Assembly (NCBI GenBank): GCA_964492925.1
Contig: CAZBMF010000005.1
Span: forward strand, 1 to 40,030
Direction: 5' to 3'
Source: VMCP01 sp964492925
GTDB lineage: Bacteria > Bacteroidota > Bacteroidia > NS11-12g > UBA955
Length of the DNA stretch: 40,030 nucleotides
Every line of letters begins with the position of its first letter. Positions within the stretch are counted from its first letter, which is position 1. The notes beneath the pieces were generated by a model, which worked only from the letters and a program-made list of their open reading frames with translations, was not told the origin of the DNA and did no database searches. The translations under genes and the position numbers were made by a program. Shown piece after piece: positions 17,721 to 27,676 of the stretch.

Positions 17721-20027
17721 TTAATTCACCAATAATTTACCGGTGTATTTTTGCTTAGATTGATAAACAACTTCCATGAAGTAAATCCCTGATTTATAAG
17801 AAGAAACCATCAAATCTATCTCATTTCCAAATACTTTTTCTTGGTGAATGAGTTTGCCAGATAAATCAAAAATCTTCAACTGAGCTTCTTCAAATTCGCC
17901 TTCGGCGGTTTTCAAATGCACTACATTTTCTGCTGGATTAGGATAAATACCCAATTTCGATACCACCGGTAATTTTGTTACTGAATTGGTTACGTCCCAT
18001 ACTTTGCGTTGCGATGCGTTTATTACTCTAGGCCAATTCCCAATTTTAATTTGATTTAAATCAATTTGATACGAAGTTGACTGTTGTACGTCTTCATACA
18101 TCACACCCACTACTTTAAAATCGGCAACTTTTCCTTGAGCTTGGAAAGCTCCATTTTCGCCTAGATCGGCAGCAGTGAAGTTAAATGTTTTTGCCACAAC
18201 TGGTACTGGCAAAATGAAAGACCATTCCCATTTGTCTCCAGGCTTGAAAATGATTTCAAAATCACTCAATTTTTCGCCAAAGAAACCATTCGAAGCAGAC
18301 CACACAACATTTTGATGGTTATACCCATTTAACGGTGATTTTTTACCATAAAAATATTCAGATTTAAAATTAGAATCTGTTAATAGTAAGTCATTGATTT
18401 TTTGATCATACCCCACACCATTTCCACGCACATTATCTTCTAAAAGGAAGGCATTTAAGCGAATTTTGGTGCTTAAAAGATAATCATTCGCCGTGAATTT
18501 TATTTTGCCTGAAATTCTCTTTTTCAAAGAATCATAATATAAATCTGATACGTCAACGGTAGCTTTTGCCAATTTGGGTTGAACCTGATTATTTTTTAAT
18601 TTTGAAATACTCAACCCTGTGTGTTCTATTCGGCTACTACCTAAAGATCTATTGATCATAGACAAAGTTCCTTGATTTTGATTCGAATTTAGTGCATTTG
18701 CATGAGCAGCTGAAAAACCAAAGGATTTCATCATTCCAAGTGTGTCAATTACACCAGAAAGTTTGTCTTGCAAATGAAAATTCATGCTAATTAAATTGCC
18801 TTTGGCAGCTGCAACTTCTTGATTCAACTGATTTTCAAATAGCGGAACCATTTTATAATCCGTAGAAACAATATTTTCAATCAAATTCGTAACAGTACCA
18901 GATGGATTTGCCAATTGCACCAATACCCTATTTTTCGCCAATGTGTCATTTTTTGAAACATCGTCTTTTTTGCCATTCACCGAAAATAAAACTGCTTTAT
19001 GTGAAATAATTTTCCCAATAAAACCAGACAATTCTATGGTGTCTACTTTCAACAATTGAGCACCTGAAGCAATTAAATCATTCGAAACCATTGTGGTATC
19101 CATCAAAATTGAACCCAATTCATCGGTAATTTGGTGGTTTATGTTGATTGTTCTTACGGTATCTTTACCAACGTTGTTCAACTGATACACCAAGAATAAT
19201 TTACCTTGTAATTGTTGCACGGTTGATTGATCCAAGTAATTGTTAATTTTCAAATCCAAAGCAGCTTGTTGTCCCTCAAAAAATGAAAAATAATTATTAT
19301 CCTGATATTGATTGCCATTAACAGCGTGCAATTTGGTTTTAGAATTTGGCAAAGGATTATTGAATGAGCCCAAAGTTTCGCCGATGGTATAGCTTTCGGT
19401 ATTTGAAATTTGTATACCATAATTATGAACCATATATTTCGGATAGGCGATATCGGAGAACATGGATTTCATGTCAACAAAATGAACGGCATTGTTGATT
19501 TCATCGAGCACAATGGCAGAAGTAACATAACTACCACCTAGTGAATCATGTACAGGTGTAAATGATTGGAATTTTATCCATAACTGGCGCTGCGGTGCTT
19601 GGCCAAAAGTTTTAACAAACACTTGATCATTGTTACCGAAAGATGTAATTCCACCCACATAAATAGAATTATTAGGCAAGTTTGAAGAAGGAAGTTTCAA
19701 TTCATCTTGTTTTGAGGGATGCTGAATTTTGGTATCGTTGATATCAAAAGTGAGATAACCAGTGCTTGAAACTTTGAATTTAGAAAACGTATTGTTTCCA
19801 AGTTTGAAATTAAAGGGCAGGTTAATCACTTGAGAATAACATTTCTTAGCTGAATCAGCCAAAATCAATTCCCAGTTGTTGAGCACAGAATAATCATCTT
19901 GTTCTTGATTGAGGTTGCGAGGATGACCAATTTGGTTATATGATTCCAGGAAATATTGCGACTGGGCATTGAGTGATGCTGTCATTATTCCGATTGCAAA
20001 AAATGCAAATAATTGTAGCTTTTTCAT
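17721..20027 (-). CDS. T9SS type A sorting-domain secreted protein
   Basis: The protein is 768 residues with signal peptide MKKLQLFAFFAIGIMTASLNAQ. The N-terminal part (about 40-230: INLPFNFKLGNNTFSKFKVSS, TGYLTFDIND, SIYVGGITSFGNND) resembles a lectin/jelly-roll-like beta domain of secreted Bacteroidota proteins. The central part has beta-rich adhesion-like features. A region near 560-680 (DNVRGNGVGYDQKINDL, NGYNHQNVVWSASNGFFGEKL) is weakly reminiscent of Omp28-type outer-membrane proteins, but I would not assign that. The last 75 residues are a T9SS CTD (LGIYPNPAENVVHLKT, LKIFDLSGKLIHQE, VSSYKSGIYFMEVVY). It is exported across the outer membrane. Substrate and role are unknown. It lies downstream of the pnt operon terminator. 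Confidence 0.85.
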   Translation of the reverse strand: MKKLQLFAFFAIGIMTASLNAQSQYFLESYNQIGHPRNLNQEQDDYSVLNNWELILADSAKKCYSQVINLPFNFKLGNNTFSKFKVSSTGYLTFDINDTKIQHPSKQDELKLPSSNLPNNSIYVGGITSFGNNDQVFVKTFGQAPQRQLWIKFQSFTPVHDSLGGSYVTSAIVLDEINNAVHFVDMKSMFSDIAYPKYMVHNYGIQISNTESYTIGETLGSFNNPLPNSKTKLHAVNGNQYQDNNYFSFFEGQQAALDLKINNYLDQSTVQQLQGKLFLVYQLNNVGKDTVRTININHQITDELGSILMDTTMVSNDLIASGAQLLKVDTIELSGFIGKIISHKAVLFSVNGKKDDVSKNDTLAKNRVLVQLANPSGTVTNLIENIVSTDYKMVPLFENQLNQEVAAAKGNLISMNFHLQDKLSGVIDTLGMMKSFGFSAAHANALNSNQNQGTLSMINRSLGSSRIEHTGLSISKLKNNQVQPKLAKATVDVSDLYYDSLKKRISGKIKFTANDYLLSTKIRLNAFLLEDNVRGNGVGYDQKINDLLLTDSNFKSEYFYGKKSPLNGYNHQNVVWSASNGFFGEKLSDFEIIFKPGDKWEWSFILPVPVVAKTFNFTAADLGENGAFQAQGKVADFKVVGVMYEDVQQSTSYQIDLNQIKIGNWPRVINASQRKVWDVTNSVTKLPVVSKLGIYPNPAENVVHLKTAEGEFEEAQLKIFDLSGKLIHQEKVFGNEIDLMVSSYKSGIYFMEVVYQSKQKYTGKLLVN

Positions 20028-20046
20028 TCTGATTTTTGCGTTTTAT

Positions 20047-20075
20047 ACAAAAAAGCCCCGTTAGACGGGACTTTT
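20047..20075 (-). terminator. Terminator of the pnt operon
   Basis: The hairpin AAAAAGCCCCGT-tag-ACGGGACTTTTT has one G-U pair when read on the minus strand. It is flanked by A/T runs and lies 25 nt beyond the pntB stop and before the next minus-strand gene. Confidence 0.8.
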
Positions 20076-20100
20076 TCATGAATATATTTTTCTAATTTAG

Positions 20101-21495
20101 TTAGAGTGTTTTTACTTCGTTCACCAATTTTTGAAGACTGTCTTTTGCGTCACCGAAAAGCATACCGCATTTAGTGTCGAAGAAGAGTGCGTTTTCAATA
20201 CCGGCATAACCTGACTTCATTGATCGTTTTAAAACCACAATTTGTTTTGATTGATCTACATCTAAAATTGGCATTCCGTAAATTGGAGAAGTTGGATCTG
20301 TCTTTGCAGCAGGGTTCACAACGTCGTTGGCACCCACAACCAAAACAACATCGGTTGTAGGGAATTCAGAATTGATGTGTTCCATTTCAATCAAACGATC
20401 GTATTCAACATTACTTTCTGCAAGCAATACGTTCATGTGACCTGGCATACGTCCAGCCACTGGATGAATGGCATATTTCACATCAACGCCTTCTTCTGAA
20501 AGCAACATTTCCAATTCATGACAAACGTGTTGTGCTTGAGCAACGGCCAGACCATAACCAGGAACGATAATCACTTTAGAGGCGTATTTCATCATGATGG
20601 CTACGTCTGTAGCTTGAACTTCTCTCACTGAACCAGAAACAGCAGCACCAGAACCAGAGCCACCAGAAGCCATACCAATCAATACATTGGTAAGTGAACG
20701 GTTCATTGCTTTACACATCACTACAGTTAAGATTGTTCCGGCAGAACCTACCAAAACACCACCCATTAACATCACATTGTTTTCATACAAGAAACCGCCA
20801 CAAGCTGCAGCAACCCCGGTAAATGAATTCAACAAAGAAATTACAACTGGCATATCGGCACCTCCAATTGGAAATACAAACAACAAACCATAAACCACGG
20901 CAATGATCATGGTGATGTAAAACCATAGAGAACCACCATCGGCAATATGTCCGAAATTGATATAAGCAGCAGCAATAATTCCTAAAAGAACCACTGCATT
21001 GATATATTGTTGACCAGCGAAACGAAAATCGCCAATTGAGCCATTCAGTTTACCCCAAGCAATGATACTTCCCACGAAAGAGATGGTACCAATGATGAGA
21101 CCAGCAATAATTGGTAAGTAATGTCCTACACTCATTGTAACTTCTGGGTGTTGGGCAATTTCTCTCCATTCGATAATCGAGATCAAGGCAGCAGCTAATC
21201 CTCCCATGCCATTGAAGATAGAGACCATTTCAGGCATCGCTGTCATTTGAACACGTTTTGCCATTAGGGTACCAACAACGGTTCCTAATAGAATTGCCGC
21301 AGCAATGTAGCCAAAGTTCGGGATCAATTCAAAACCATTTTTACTTAAAAACAATGTTCCAAAAACGGCCATGGCCATACCGAAAGCGGCAACCAAATTC
21401 CCTTTTCTTGCAGAATCGGGTTGACCCATAAGTTTTAATCCAATGATAAAACCAAAAGAACCAATGAGGTAACAAATTTCCATTAAATGTTGCAT
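20101..21495 (-). CDS. pntB: NAD(P) transhydrogenase subunit beta
   Basis: The protein is 464 residues. It couples proton flow across the inner membrane to hydride transfer from NADH to NADP. About nine membrane helices (domain II) occupy the first 270 residues (IFNGMGGLAAALISI, FPIGGADMPVVISLLNSFTGVAAACGGF). The C-terminal NADP-binding domain III has VIIVPGYGLAVAQAQHV, AIHPVAGRMPGHMNVLLAE, VLVVGANDVVNPAA, IVLKRSMKSGYAGIENALF and FGDAKDSL. It is the last gene of pntAA-pntAB-pntB and starts 2 nt after pntAB ends. Confidence 0.96.
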   Translation of the reverse strand: MQHLMEICYLIGSFGFIIGLKLMGQPDSARKGNLVAAFGMAMAVFGTLFLSKNGFELIPNFGYIAAAILLGTVVGTLMAKRVQMTAMPEMVSIFNGMGGLAAALISIIEWREIAQHPEVTMSVGHYLPIIAGLIIGTISFVGSIIAWGKLNGSIGDFRFAGQQYINAVVLLGIIAAAYINFGHIADGGSLWFYITMIIAVVYGLLFVFPIGGADMPVVISLLNSFTGVAAACGGFLYENNVMLMGGVLVGSAGTILTVVMCKAMNRSLTNVLIGMASGGSGSGAAVSGSVREVQATDVAIMMKYASKVIIVPGYGLAVAQAQHVCHELEMLLSEEGVDVKYAIHPVAGRMPGHMNVLLAESNVEYDRLIEMEHINSEFPTTDVVLVVGANDVVNPAAKTDPTSPIYGMPILDVDQSKQIVVLKRSMKSGYAGIENALFFDTKCGMLFGDAKDSLQKLVNEVKTL

Positions 21496-21497
21496 GA

Positions 21498-21818
21498 TTA
21501 TTTTCCTCCTTTTGGTTTTTTCTTAAACATTTCCAACATACGGTCGGTTACAACAAATCCACCGATTACGTTTAGCGTTCCCACGAAAACACCCACAAAA
21601 CCAACGATGATAGAGAAATAATCTTCAGAATGGGCTTTACCTAAAACAATGATAGCGCCAATCAATACAACACCGTGAATGGCGTTTGCACCGCTCATTA
21701 AAGGGGTATGCAAAACACTTGGCACGTGAGAAATCAATTCAATTCCAACAAATACCATCAAACCAATGAGGTAAATGTAAGTGATATTCGATCCAATAAA
21801 TTCTAATATAGCTTCCAT
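21498..21818 (-). CDS. pntAB: NAD(P) transhydrogenase subunit alpha, membrane part
   Basis: The protein is 106 residues with three or four membrane helices (ITYIYLIGLMVFVGIELISHV, NAIHGVVLIGAIIVLG, FSIIVGFVGVFVGTLNVIGGFVVTDRMLEMF). This is the alpha-subunit transmembrane part, which is a separate gene in the three-subunit form of the enzyme. It is separated by 5 nt from pntAA and by 2 nt from pntB, so it is tightly coupled. Confidence 0.93.
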   Translation of the reverse strand: MEAILEFIGSNITYIYLIGLMVFVGIELISHVPSVLHTPLMSGANAIHGVVLIGAIIVLGKAHSEDYFSIIVGFVGVFVGTLNVIGGFVVTDRMLEMFKKKPKGGK

Positions 21819-21823
21819 TCTTT

Positions 21824-22924
21824 TTATGCAGTTAATAAGGTTTTACCATTGTGAGAAATCAAGCAACCTTGCACAATTTCATCGTTCATATCGAATGTAA
21901 TTTCACCTTTAGGTGCCATTAATTTCAATAATTCCCAGATATTTCTTGCGAACAATTCGCTGGCATTTGCTGAAAGTGCCGATGGCAAATTAACAGAACC
22001 TACCAATTTCACACCATTGATGTGAATAATTTCACCGGTTTTGGTTTGAGTACAGTTTCCACCTTGTTCAGCGGCCATATCTATCAATACCGCACCGGTT
22101 TTCATCAACGACAATTGCTCATCGTCAATTAGAATTGGCGCTTTACGTCCCGGCACCAATGCCGTTGTAATCACCAAATCGGCCTGTGCCAAAGATTTAT
22201 TCACAGCTTCACGTTGTGCTTTTCTATATTCTTCAGATGCTTCTTTTGCATAACCTCCTTCAGAACCAACTTCAACACCTTTCACTTCAATGAATTTACC
22301 GCCTAAACTTTGAACTTGTTCTTTTGTTTCAGGACGAACATCAGTTGCTTCAACCACCGCGCCCAAACGTTTTGCTGTTGCAATTGCTTGTAAACCAGCA
22401 ACCCCAACTCCAAAAATTAATACTTTGGCTGGCGTTACAGTTCCAGCAGCGGTCATCAACAACGGGAAAATTTTATCTAAATGATATGCCCCTTCGATAA
22501 CTGCTCTATATCCGGCCAAGTTGGCTTGCGAACTCAATACATCCATGCTCTGAGCACGAGAAATACGCGGAATTGCATCTAAAGAAATGGCAGAAATGTT
22601 TTTCTTTGAAAATGCCTCAATCACTTCAGGATTTGTTCTGTAATACAACGAAGAAATCCAAGATTTCCCATCTGGAATGGTTTGAATTTTGTCGATTGTA
22701 GGGACATTAATTTGGACAAAAATATCGGCCGATAAAATATCAGCGGAACTTTTCACCAAGGCACCTGCTTGTTCGTACATTTCATTGGTAAAGTGGGCAT
22801 TTACACCGGCGTCTTTTTCAACCCATACTTCAAATCCCATTTTCTGAAGACTTGAGCATACTTGTGGACTTAATGCCACACGATTTTCGCCTTGTCTTGT
22901 TTCTTTAAATACAGCAATTTTCAC
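21824..22924 (-). CDS. pntAA: NAD(P) transhydrogenase subunit alpha, NAD-binding part
   Basis: The protein is 366 residues from a GTG start. It is the soluble domain I that binds NADH. The start KIAVFKETRQGENRVALSPQ is shared with alanine dehydrogenase/PNT. The Rossmann segment VLIFGVGVAGLQAIATAKRL is followed by VEATDVRPETKEQVQSLGGKF, then the mobile-loop region and DLVITTALVPGRKAPILI. It is the first gene of the pnt operon, with a promoter at 22953-22983. Confidence 0.95.
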   Translation of the reverse strand: MKIAVFKETRQGENRVALSPQVCSSLQKMGFEVWVEKDAGVNAHFTNEMYEQAGALVKSSADILSADIFVQINVPTIDKIQTIPDGKSWISSLYYRTNPEVIEAFSKKNISAISLDAIPRISRAQSMDVLSSQANLAGYRAVIEGAYHLDKIFPLLMTAAGTVTPAKVLIFGVGVAGLQAIATAKRLGAVVEATDVRPETKEQVQSLGGKFIEVKGVEVGSEGGYAKEASEEYRKAQREAVNKSLAQADLVITTALVPGRKAPILIDDEQLSLMKTGAVLIDMAAEQGGNCTQTKTGEIIHINGVKLVGSVNLPSALSANASELFARNIWELLKLMAPKGEITFDMNDEIVQGCLISHNGKTLLTA

Positions 22925-22952
22925 TTAGCTTTAATCATTAATTGATTTGTTG

Positions 22953-22983
22953 CGAATATAATTGAAAACCACCGATTTTACAA
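22953..22983 (-). promoter_or_regulatory. Promoter of the pnt operon
   Basis: On the minus strand a TTG (22983-22981) is separated by exactly 20 nt from TATATTCG (22960-22953), one base off the TAnnTTTG consensus. It leaves a leader of roughly 20-25 nt before the GTG at 22924. A weak inverted repeat CGATTTT/AAAATCG (22973-22992) overlaps the -33 side. Confidence 0.55.
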
Positions 22984-23027
22984 TGAAAATCGACAATATT
23001 AGGAATTGGTAAAAAGATTCAATTTTC

Positions 23028-24348
23028 TTATTCAGCAACTTTCACAAACCTGAATGCGGTACTACCACTTCCAAGGTAATAAATTCCTGGATTTAAATGC
23101 TTTACAGAAATTTTATTGTCTTTCAATTCTGCCACCCCAACTAACTGACCCATTTCATTGTATATATTCAAGTTGGAAACAGCTGTAATTCCTTGAATTG
23201 TTATAAAATCAGCGGTTGGATTCGGATAAATTTTTACATTTTTATAAATGTTTTGTGTATTTAAACCCCATCCGATAAAAATAAGATCATTGTATGTTGT
23301 ATCATCAGTTAAAGGACCAGCACTGGCTTTCAATGTTACTGAATACAAACCACCATTTGCAAACACCAAACTGATATCCCTAGAAGTTGCAGATGTACCT
23401 TTCACAAATTTAACACCCGTACTTGGGTTAACACTCCAATTATTTGTTATTGAAAACGGAGTTGTTTGATTGGTAAGATTGAATGTATCGGTTAAAACAG
23501 TACCTGTATCTTTATCGGTTGAGAAATCCGCTACCATACCACTGTTGTTATTGGCATTTCCAAGATATTTGTCGCGATAATTGATCAAGGTTGGGGTAAA
23601 AGTTCCATTTGCCGATAGGTTCCCTACAATTTCTAAAACAGGTATTTTTTCGGAAGTTGCCAACCATTTGTATGAAACTGTTTTTCTTGGAATTGGTGTT
23701 TTAATAAATTGAGTTGCTAATGTATCAATCTCATCTACAATTGTATACACGCGAATTGCGTCATTGTAAGTATTATAAGGGGTTTTGATGCTACCCCAAG
23801 CATCTACTACATTGGTACGTTTTCCCGCTTGGATAAAAGTAAACAACGTTTGACCAGGAATAGAGAACACAAACCTAAATTTTGTTACATCACTGTCGTT
23901 GTATTGCAAAGGAAACTGATAAATTTCATCCTCATCGGAGTACATTGATGCCAACGGTATCCCAGAAATAGTATNNNNNNNNNNCTTTAAAAACCGTAGA
24001 AGATTTTGTATAAAACGAGTAGATATTTTTAAATACGAAAGGTCCACCACCCAAACTATCAGCTGTTTTTTGGCCTATTTGACCGAAAAAATAAAATGCA
24101 TAAGGGGTTTTGTTCGCGCTCTTGTATTCGTACAGTCCTTGTCCTGTAGATGTCAACTGAGAAAAATCCCAAGATTGGCTACCTCCTCTGGTTTTCCATG
24201 CTGAACCAATTCCAACGGGTGAAGCAGTAGAATATCGAATAGTGTCGTTTGCTGCTGGCATTGAGGTTGATGTAATGGTAATCTGCCCCCAAAGTCCCTC
24301 AAAATGAAAAGACAAAATAACGGCCACAAAACAATAAAAATTGCGCAT
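23028..24348 (-). CDS. T9SS type A sorting-domain secreted protein, interrupted by a 10-N gap
   Basis: The N-terminal half runs from the ATG at 24348 (signal peptide MRNFYCFVAVILSFHFEGLWGQ) to the N run at 23984. The C-terminal half runs from 23974 to the stop at 23028. The two halves are in different frames when the gap is counted as 10 bases. The reading frame is restored only if the true gap is a multiple of 3. The C-terminal 70 residues are a T9SS CTD (NVKIYPNPTADFITIQG, LNIYNEMGQLVGVAEL, LNPGIYYLGSG). The central part is beta-rich with no family I recognise. An in-frame start at 24363 is possible but less likely. A -7 element TATATTTG (24360-24353) ends 4 nt before the ATG. Confidence 0.8.
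23975..23984. other. Assembly gap (10 N)
   Basis: A run of ten N inside the T9SS gene. Ten is probably a placeholder length, because the flanking frames do not fit it. Confidence 0.95.
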
Positions 24349-24352
24349 ATAA

Positions 24353-24360
24353 CAAATATA
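24353..24360 (-). promoter_or_regulatory. -7 promoter element (TATATTTG) of the gapped T9SS gene
   Basis: An exact TAnnTTTG match ends 4 nt before the ATG at 24348. No TTG is found 20 nt upstream. It is consistent with a leaderless or very short-leader mRNA. Confidence 0.4.
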
Positions 24361-24422
24361 CACAAAAATTCTTTGAATATTATTTTTCTATAACCTAAAA
24401 ATAACCGATTTTTGCAGATAAT

Positions 24423-26123
24423 ATGGAAAATAGATGGAGCGCAAAACCTTTACCCAACACAGAGATTGTTGCCCGTCTATCTGAAGAAATTAAGGTTTCA
24501 AAACATATTGCCAATATTTTGGTTCAACGTGAAATAGACACGTTTGAAAAGGCCAAACAGTTTTTCCGCCCTAGCCTATCTGATTTGCATGATCCTTTTT
24601 TGATGAAGGACATGGACATTGCATATTCGCGCATTAAAACAGCCCTTACAAACCAAGAAAAAATGATGGTTTATGGCGATTATGATGTAGATGGAACAAC
24701 TGCCGTAAGCATTGTTTATGCCTATTTCAAAACGCTAAATCAGAACATTGAATATTACATTCCTGACCGTTACAAAGAAGGATATGGAATCAGCCGTTTG
24801 GGAATTGATTTTGCTGCTGAAAACAACATTTCGCTCATTATTGCATTAGATTGTGGTATTCGCTCTAATGAATTGATAGATTATGCCAATACAAAAGGCA
24901 TCGATTTTATCATTTGCGACCATCACCTTCCTGGAGATGTTCTTCCAAAGGCAAAAGCCATTTTAAACCCTAAAAGATTCGATTGCACTTACCCCTACAA
25001 AGAACTTTCTGGAGCTGGAATCGGATTTAAACTCATTCAAGCTTATTCTAAAAAAGAAGGTTTTTCTGAAGATAAAATATTAGAATATATAGACCTTGTG
25101 GCCGTTAGTATTGCCTCTGACTTGGTTGACATGCGGGGTGAAAATAGAATTTTGGCCTATTACGGACTTAAAAAGTTGAATGAACATCCGTCCATAGGTT
25201 TGCAAGCCCTACTCGATGGCTCTGTTGCCAAAAGCAAATACACCATTCAGGACATTATTTTCGGTATAGGACCGAAAATTAATGCCGCGGGTAGAATTGC
25301 AGATGCAAAATCTGCGGTAAAAGTGCTCATCGAGCAAGATTATTCTACTGCACGTCAACTATCAAGAATTTTAAATGATAGAAACGATGAACGCAAAGAA
25401 TTGGATACAGATATCACTAAAGATGCCATTCATATTGTTGAAAACACACCCGGCCTACTCGATCGTAAGAGCATCGTTTTAAGAGGGGAAGATTGGCATA
25501 AAGGAGTTATAGGAATTGTAGCCAGCAGAATGGTGGAACAGTTTTACAAACCTACCATTGTATTCTCACTCAATGATGGGATGTACACCGGATCTGCAAG
25601 AAGCGTTAAGAACTTTGATATCCACGAAGCCATTCAATCTTGTTCGCAATATGTAGATCAATTTGGTGGACATAAATACGCGGCGGGGTTGAGTCTAAAA
25701 CGCGAAAACTTTGAAGCTTTTGCCGAAGCTTTCGAAAAAGTTGTTTCAGAAACCATTACCGAAAGTTCGTTGGTGCCTGAAGTTGAATACGACTTGGAAA
25801 TTGATTTAAAAGATATCAATGAAAAAATGATGGGACTTATTGCGCAAATGGCGCCATTTGGACCCGGCAATCCAGTTCCAATTTTCAAAACGAACAATGT
25901 TACTTCTTTGAATTCCGCTAGGGTTCTGAAAGACAAACACCTTAAACTGCAAATCTCAAATCAAAACCGCAACTCGTTTGATGCCATAGGTTTTGGACTT
26001 TCCGAGCATTTTCACACAGTGTCAAATGGTGCTATTTTTAATGCTTGTTACTGTATTGAAGAAAACAATTACAACGGTAGAATTTCTGTACAGTTGCGCT
26101 TGAAAGACATTAAATCTTCTTAA
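24423..26123 (+). CDS. recJ: Single-stranded-DNA-specific 5'-3' exonuclease RecJ
   Basis: The protein is 566 residues and acts in recombination and mismatch/base-excision repair. The DHH core begins with YGDYDVDGTTA (DYDVDG at 86-91) and continues with IALDCGIRS and ICDHHLPGD (DHH at 166-168), all Mn-binding motifs of this phosphoesterase family. The DHHA1 part has IGPKINAAGRIADA, GVIGIVASRMVEQFYKPTIVF, GSARSVKNFDIHEAI and GGHKYAAGLSL. A C-terminal OB-like domain follows (MAPFGPGNPVPIF). The length is typical. Its stop lies 1 nt from the stop of the convergent membrane protein gene. Confidence 0.96.
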   Translation: MENRWSAKPLPNTEIVARLSEEIKVSKHIANILVQREIDTFEKAKQFFRPSLSDLHDPFLMKDMDIAYSRIKTALTNQEKMMVYGDYDVDGTTAVSIVYAYFKTLNQNIEYYIPDRYKEGYGISRLGIDFAAENNISLIIALDCGIRSNELIDYANTKGIDFIICDHHLPGDVLPKAKAILNPKRFDCTYPYKELSGAGIGFKLIQAYSKKEGFSEDKILEYIDLVAVSIASDLVDMRGENRILAYYGLKKLNEHPSIGLQALLDGSVAKSKYTIQDIIFGIGPKINAAGRIADAKSAVKVLIEQDYSTARQLSRILNDRNDERKELDTDITKDAIHIVENTPGLLDRKSIVLRGEDWHKGVIGIVASRMVEQFYKPTIVFSLNDGMYTGSARSVKNFDIHEAIQSCSQYVDQFGGHKYAAGLSLKRENFEAFAEAFEKVVSETITESSLVPEVEYDLEIDLKDINEKMMGLIAQMAPFGPGNPVPIFKTNNVTSLNSARVLKDKHLKLQISNQNRNSFDAIGFGLSEHFHTVSNGAIFNACYCIEENNYNGRISVQLRLKDIKSS

Positions 26124-26124
26124 G

Positions 26125-27609
26125 TTATTTCTTAACTTTTAAATAAACCCGAATGTCGTAAATACTGTCTTTATCAGATGGGAAATACGCCAATTCTTTG
26201 TAATCTGTTAATTGTTTCATTTCATTGAGGGACATTGGAGCGTCGCGGCGACCATGGAAATTATCCCAAATAACCACACTTGAATCCGGCATCCAATCTT
26301 TTCCTGGGGTTTTATCAATGCTCCACAAATAATAAGATTGTGCTTTAGTTTGATCTTTTGCAAAATGGCCATTTAACAAATCCAACTGAACATCCAATTC
26401 AGGCAATTGGTGTATTAAAATATGGTGATTGAGATTTTGAGCCTCTATAAAAGTGAGTGCTTTTTTGAGTTGCGGTTCCCCTTGGTATCCTGAAATAACC
26501 GTTTTATTCTGCCATGGAAAAGGGAAATTGGCACCTCCAATTCCAATAAAAAACATGGCCGCAATTACCCCAAATTTCAACCCTTGGTTTAGTTTTCGGA
26601 TGTTAAACGACATAATTCTATCTAAGGCAAAGTGGGCCAAAATTGCGGTAATGGGAGCAACTACCACAAAAACCCTCAGCAATCCATGAGAACCCATGGT
26701 TCCAGCGAACCAAATATATGAATGTGCCAGGAAAAAAGATCCAAACAGCGGAAAAAACAACCATAAAATAAACTGATGCACTTCAGCAGGCGTTTTTTTC
26801 TTGAATCGCTGCATCAAATATTGAAGTGTTAACAACATGGAAATTAAGATTAATCCCGAAATTAAAATTCCGGTAATTTGACGTTGTTCATGCACATAAT
26901 GTAAGAAAGCACCACTTCCAGGGTCAAATCGACCATGTAACTCATGATGTATATACGGATTGTGATAAAAGAAATACGTCAATTCCCCACTGATGTAGGC
27001 AGAAAACAATGCAAATACCAATGTCCCAGAAATTAACAATGGGAACAATTTCCATTGTCCTCGAACCATCAAATACGGCATGATTGATATCAACAAAATC
27101 AAGCCTTCGGAACGAATGAGTGGCAAAAAGGAGGCAATGAATGTAGCCAAGACAAATTTATGGGAAACAAATAGATAGCAAATGAGAATGAGTACTAGGG
27201 CATTTGTGGGTTCAGTTAACGACGAATGCACATTTGCCAAAACAATTGGTTGCCAACCGAACAGTAGAATGAGCATCCAAGGATTTCTCAAACCCAATTT
27301 TCTGGCTGTCAAATAACACAACCAAGCTCCGCCCAAGGTGGCCAAAAAGTTTAAAAAATAAACGGCTTTTAACCCAAAATAAGCGAATGGCAAAGCAATC
27401 AACGTAAAAAATGGTTTCCCCCATTGATCCAGGAGCAATGTAGGGTTTTGATAGGCCCACCGGGCATATAAAAAATGGTTCCAACTATCTTGCCCACCAG
27501 CAGGAGCCGTTGAACAAATCCACACCCACAAATAAGATAACGCAACCGCAAAAATGGCCAACATTGCTGCATTGCTGTTTCTGTTTACGGTTAACTTATT
27601 CAAAAGCAT
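26125..27609 (-). CDS. Polytopic membrane protein, GT-C (glycosyltransferase 39-like) type
   Basis: The protein is 494 residues with about 10-12 membrane helices and a soluble C-terminal tail of about 100 residues. The first extracytoplasmic loop has GGQDSWNHFLYARWAY, with an acidic residue after the first helix as in GT-C enzymes that use polyprenyl-phosphate sugars. Later features are ANVHSSLTEPTNALVLILICY and LIRSEGLILLISIMPYLM. The architecture suggests a mannosyl/arabinosyl-transferase-like enzyme or related membrane protein. The substrate cannot be inferred. It converges on recJ and is followed upstream by the leucine dehydrogenase terminator. Confidence 0.7.
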   Translation of the reverse strand: MLLNKLTVNRNSNAAMLAIFAVALSYLWVWICSTAPAGGQDSWNHFLYARWAYQNPTLLLDQWGKPFFTLIALPFAYFGLKAVYFLNFLATLGGAWLCYLTARKLGLRNPWMLILLFGWQPIVLANVHSSLTEPTNALVLILICYLFVSHKFVLATFIASFLPLIRSEGLILLISIMPYLMVRGQWKLFPLLISGTLVFALFSAYISGELTYFFYHNPYIHHELHGRFDPGSGAFLHYVHEQRQITGILISGLILISMLLTLQYLMQRFKKKTPAEVHQFILWLFFPLFGSFFLAHSYIWFAGTMGSHGLLRVFVVVAPITAILAHFALDRIMSFNIRKLNQGLKFGVIAAMFFIGIGGANFPFPWQNKTVISGYQGEPQLKKALTFIEAQNLNHHILIHQLPELDVQLDLLNGHFAKDQTKAQSYYLWSIDKTPGKDWMPDSSVVIWDNFHGRRDAPMSLNEMKQLTDYKELAYFPSDKDSIYDIRVYLKVKK

Positions 27610-27620
27610 AAAGCGAAAAT

Positions 27621-27654
27621 AATAGAAATGCCGGCTTTCGCCGGCATTTCTATT
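27621..27654. terminator. Terminator after the leucine dehydrogenase gene
   Basis: An inverted repeat AATAGAAATGCCGG/CCGGCATTTCTATT (14 bp plus one C-G pair, 4-nt loop) is bordered by A/T-rich sequence. It lies 23 nt past the leucine dehydrogenase stop and before the minus-strand membrane protein gene. Confidence 0.75.
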
Positions 27655-27676
27655 AAAATATTTTTAAATATTATGA

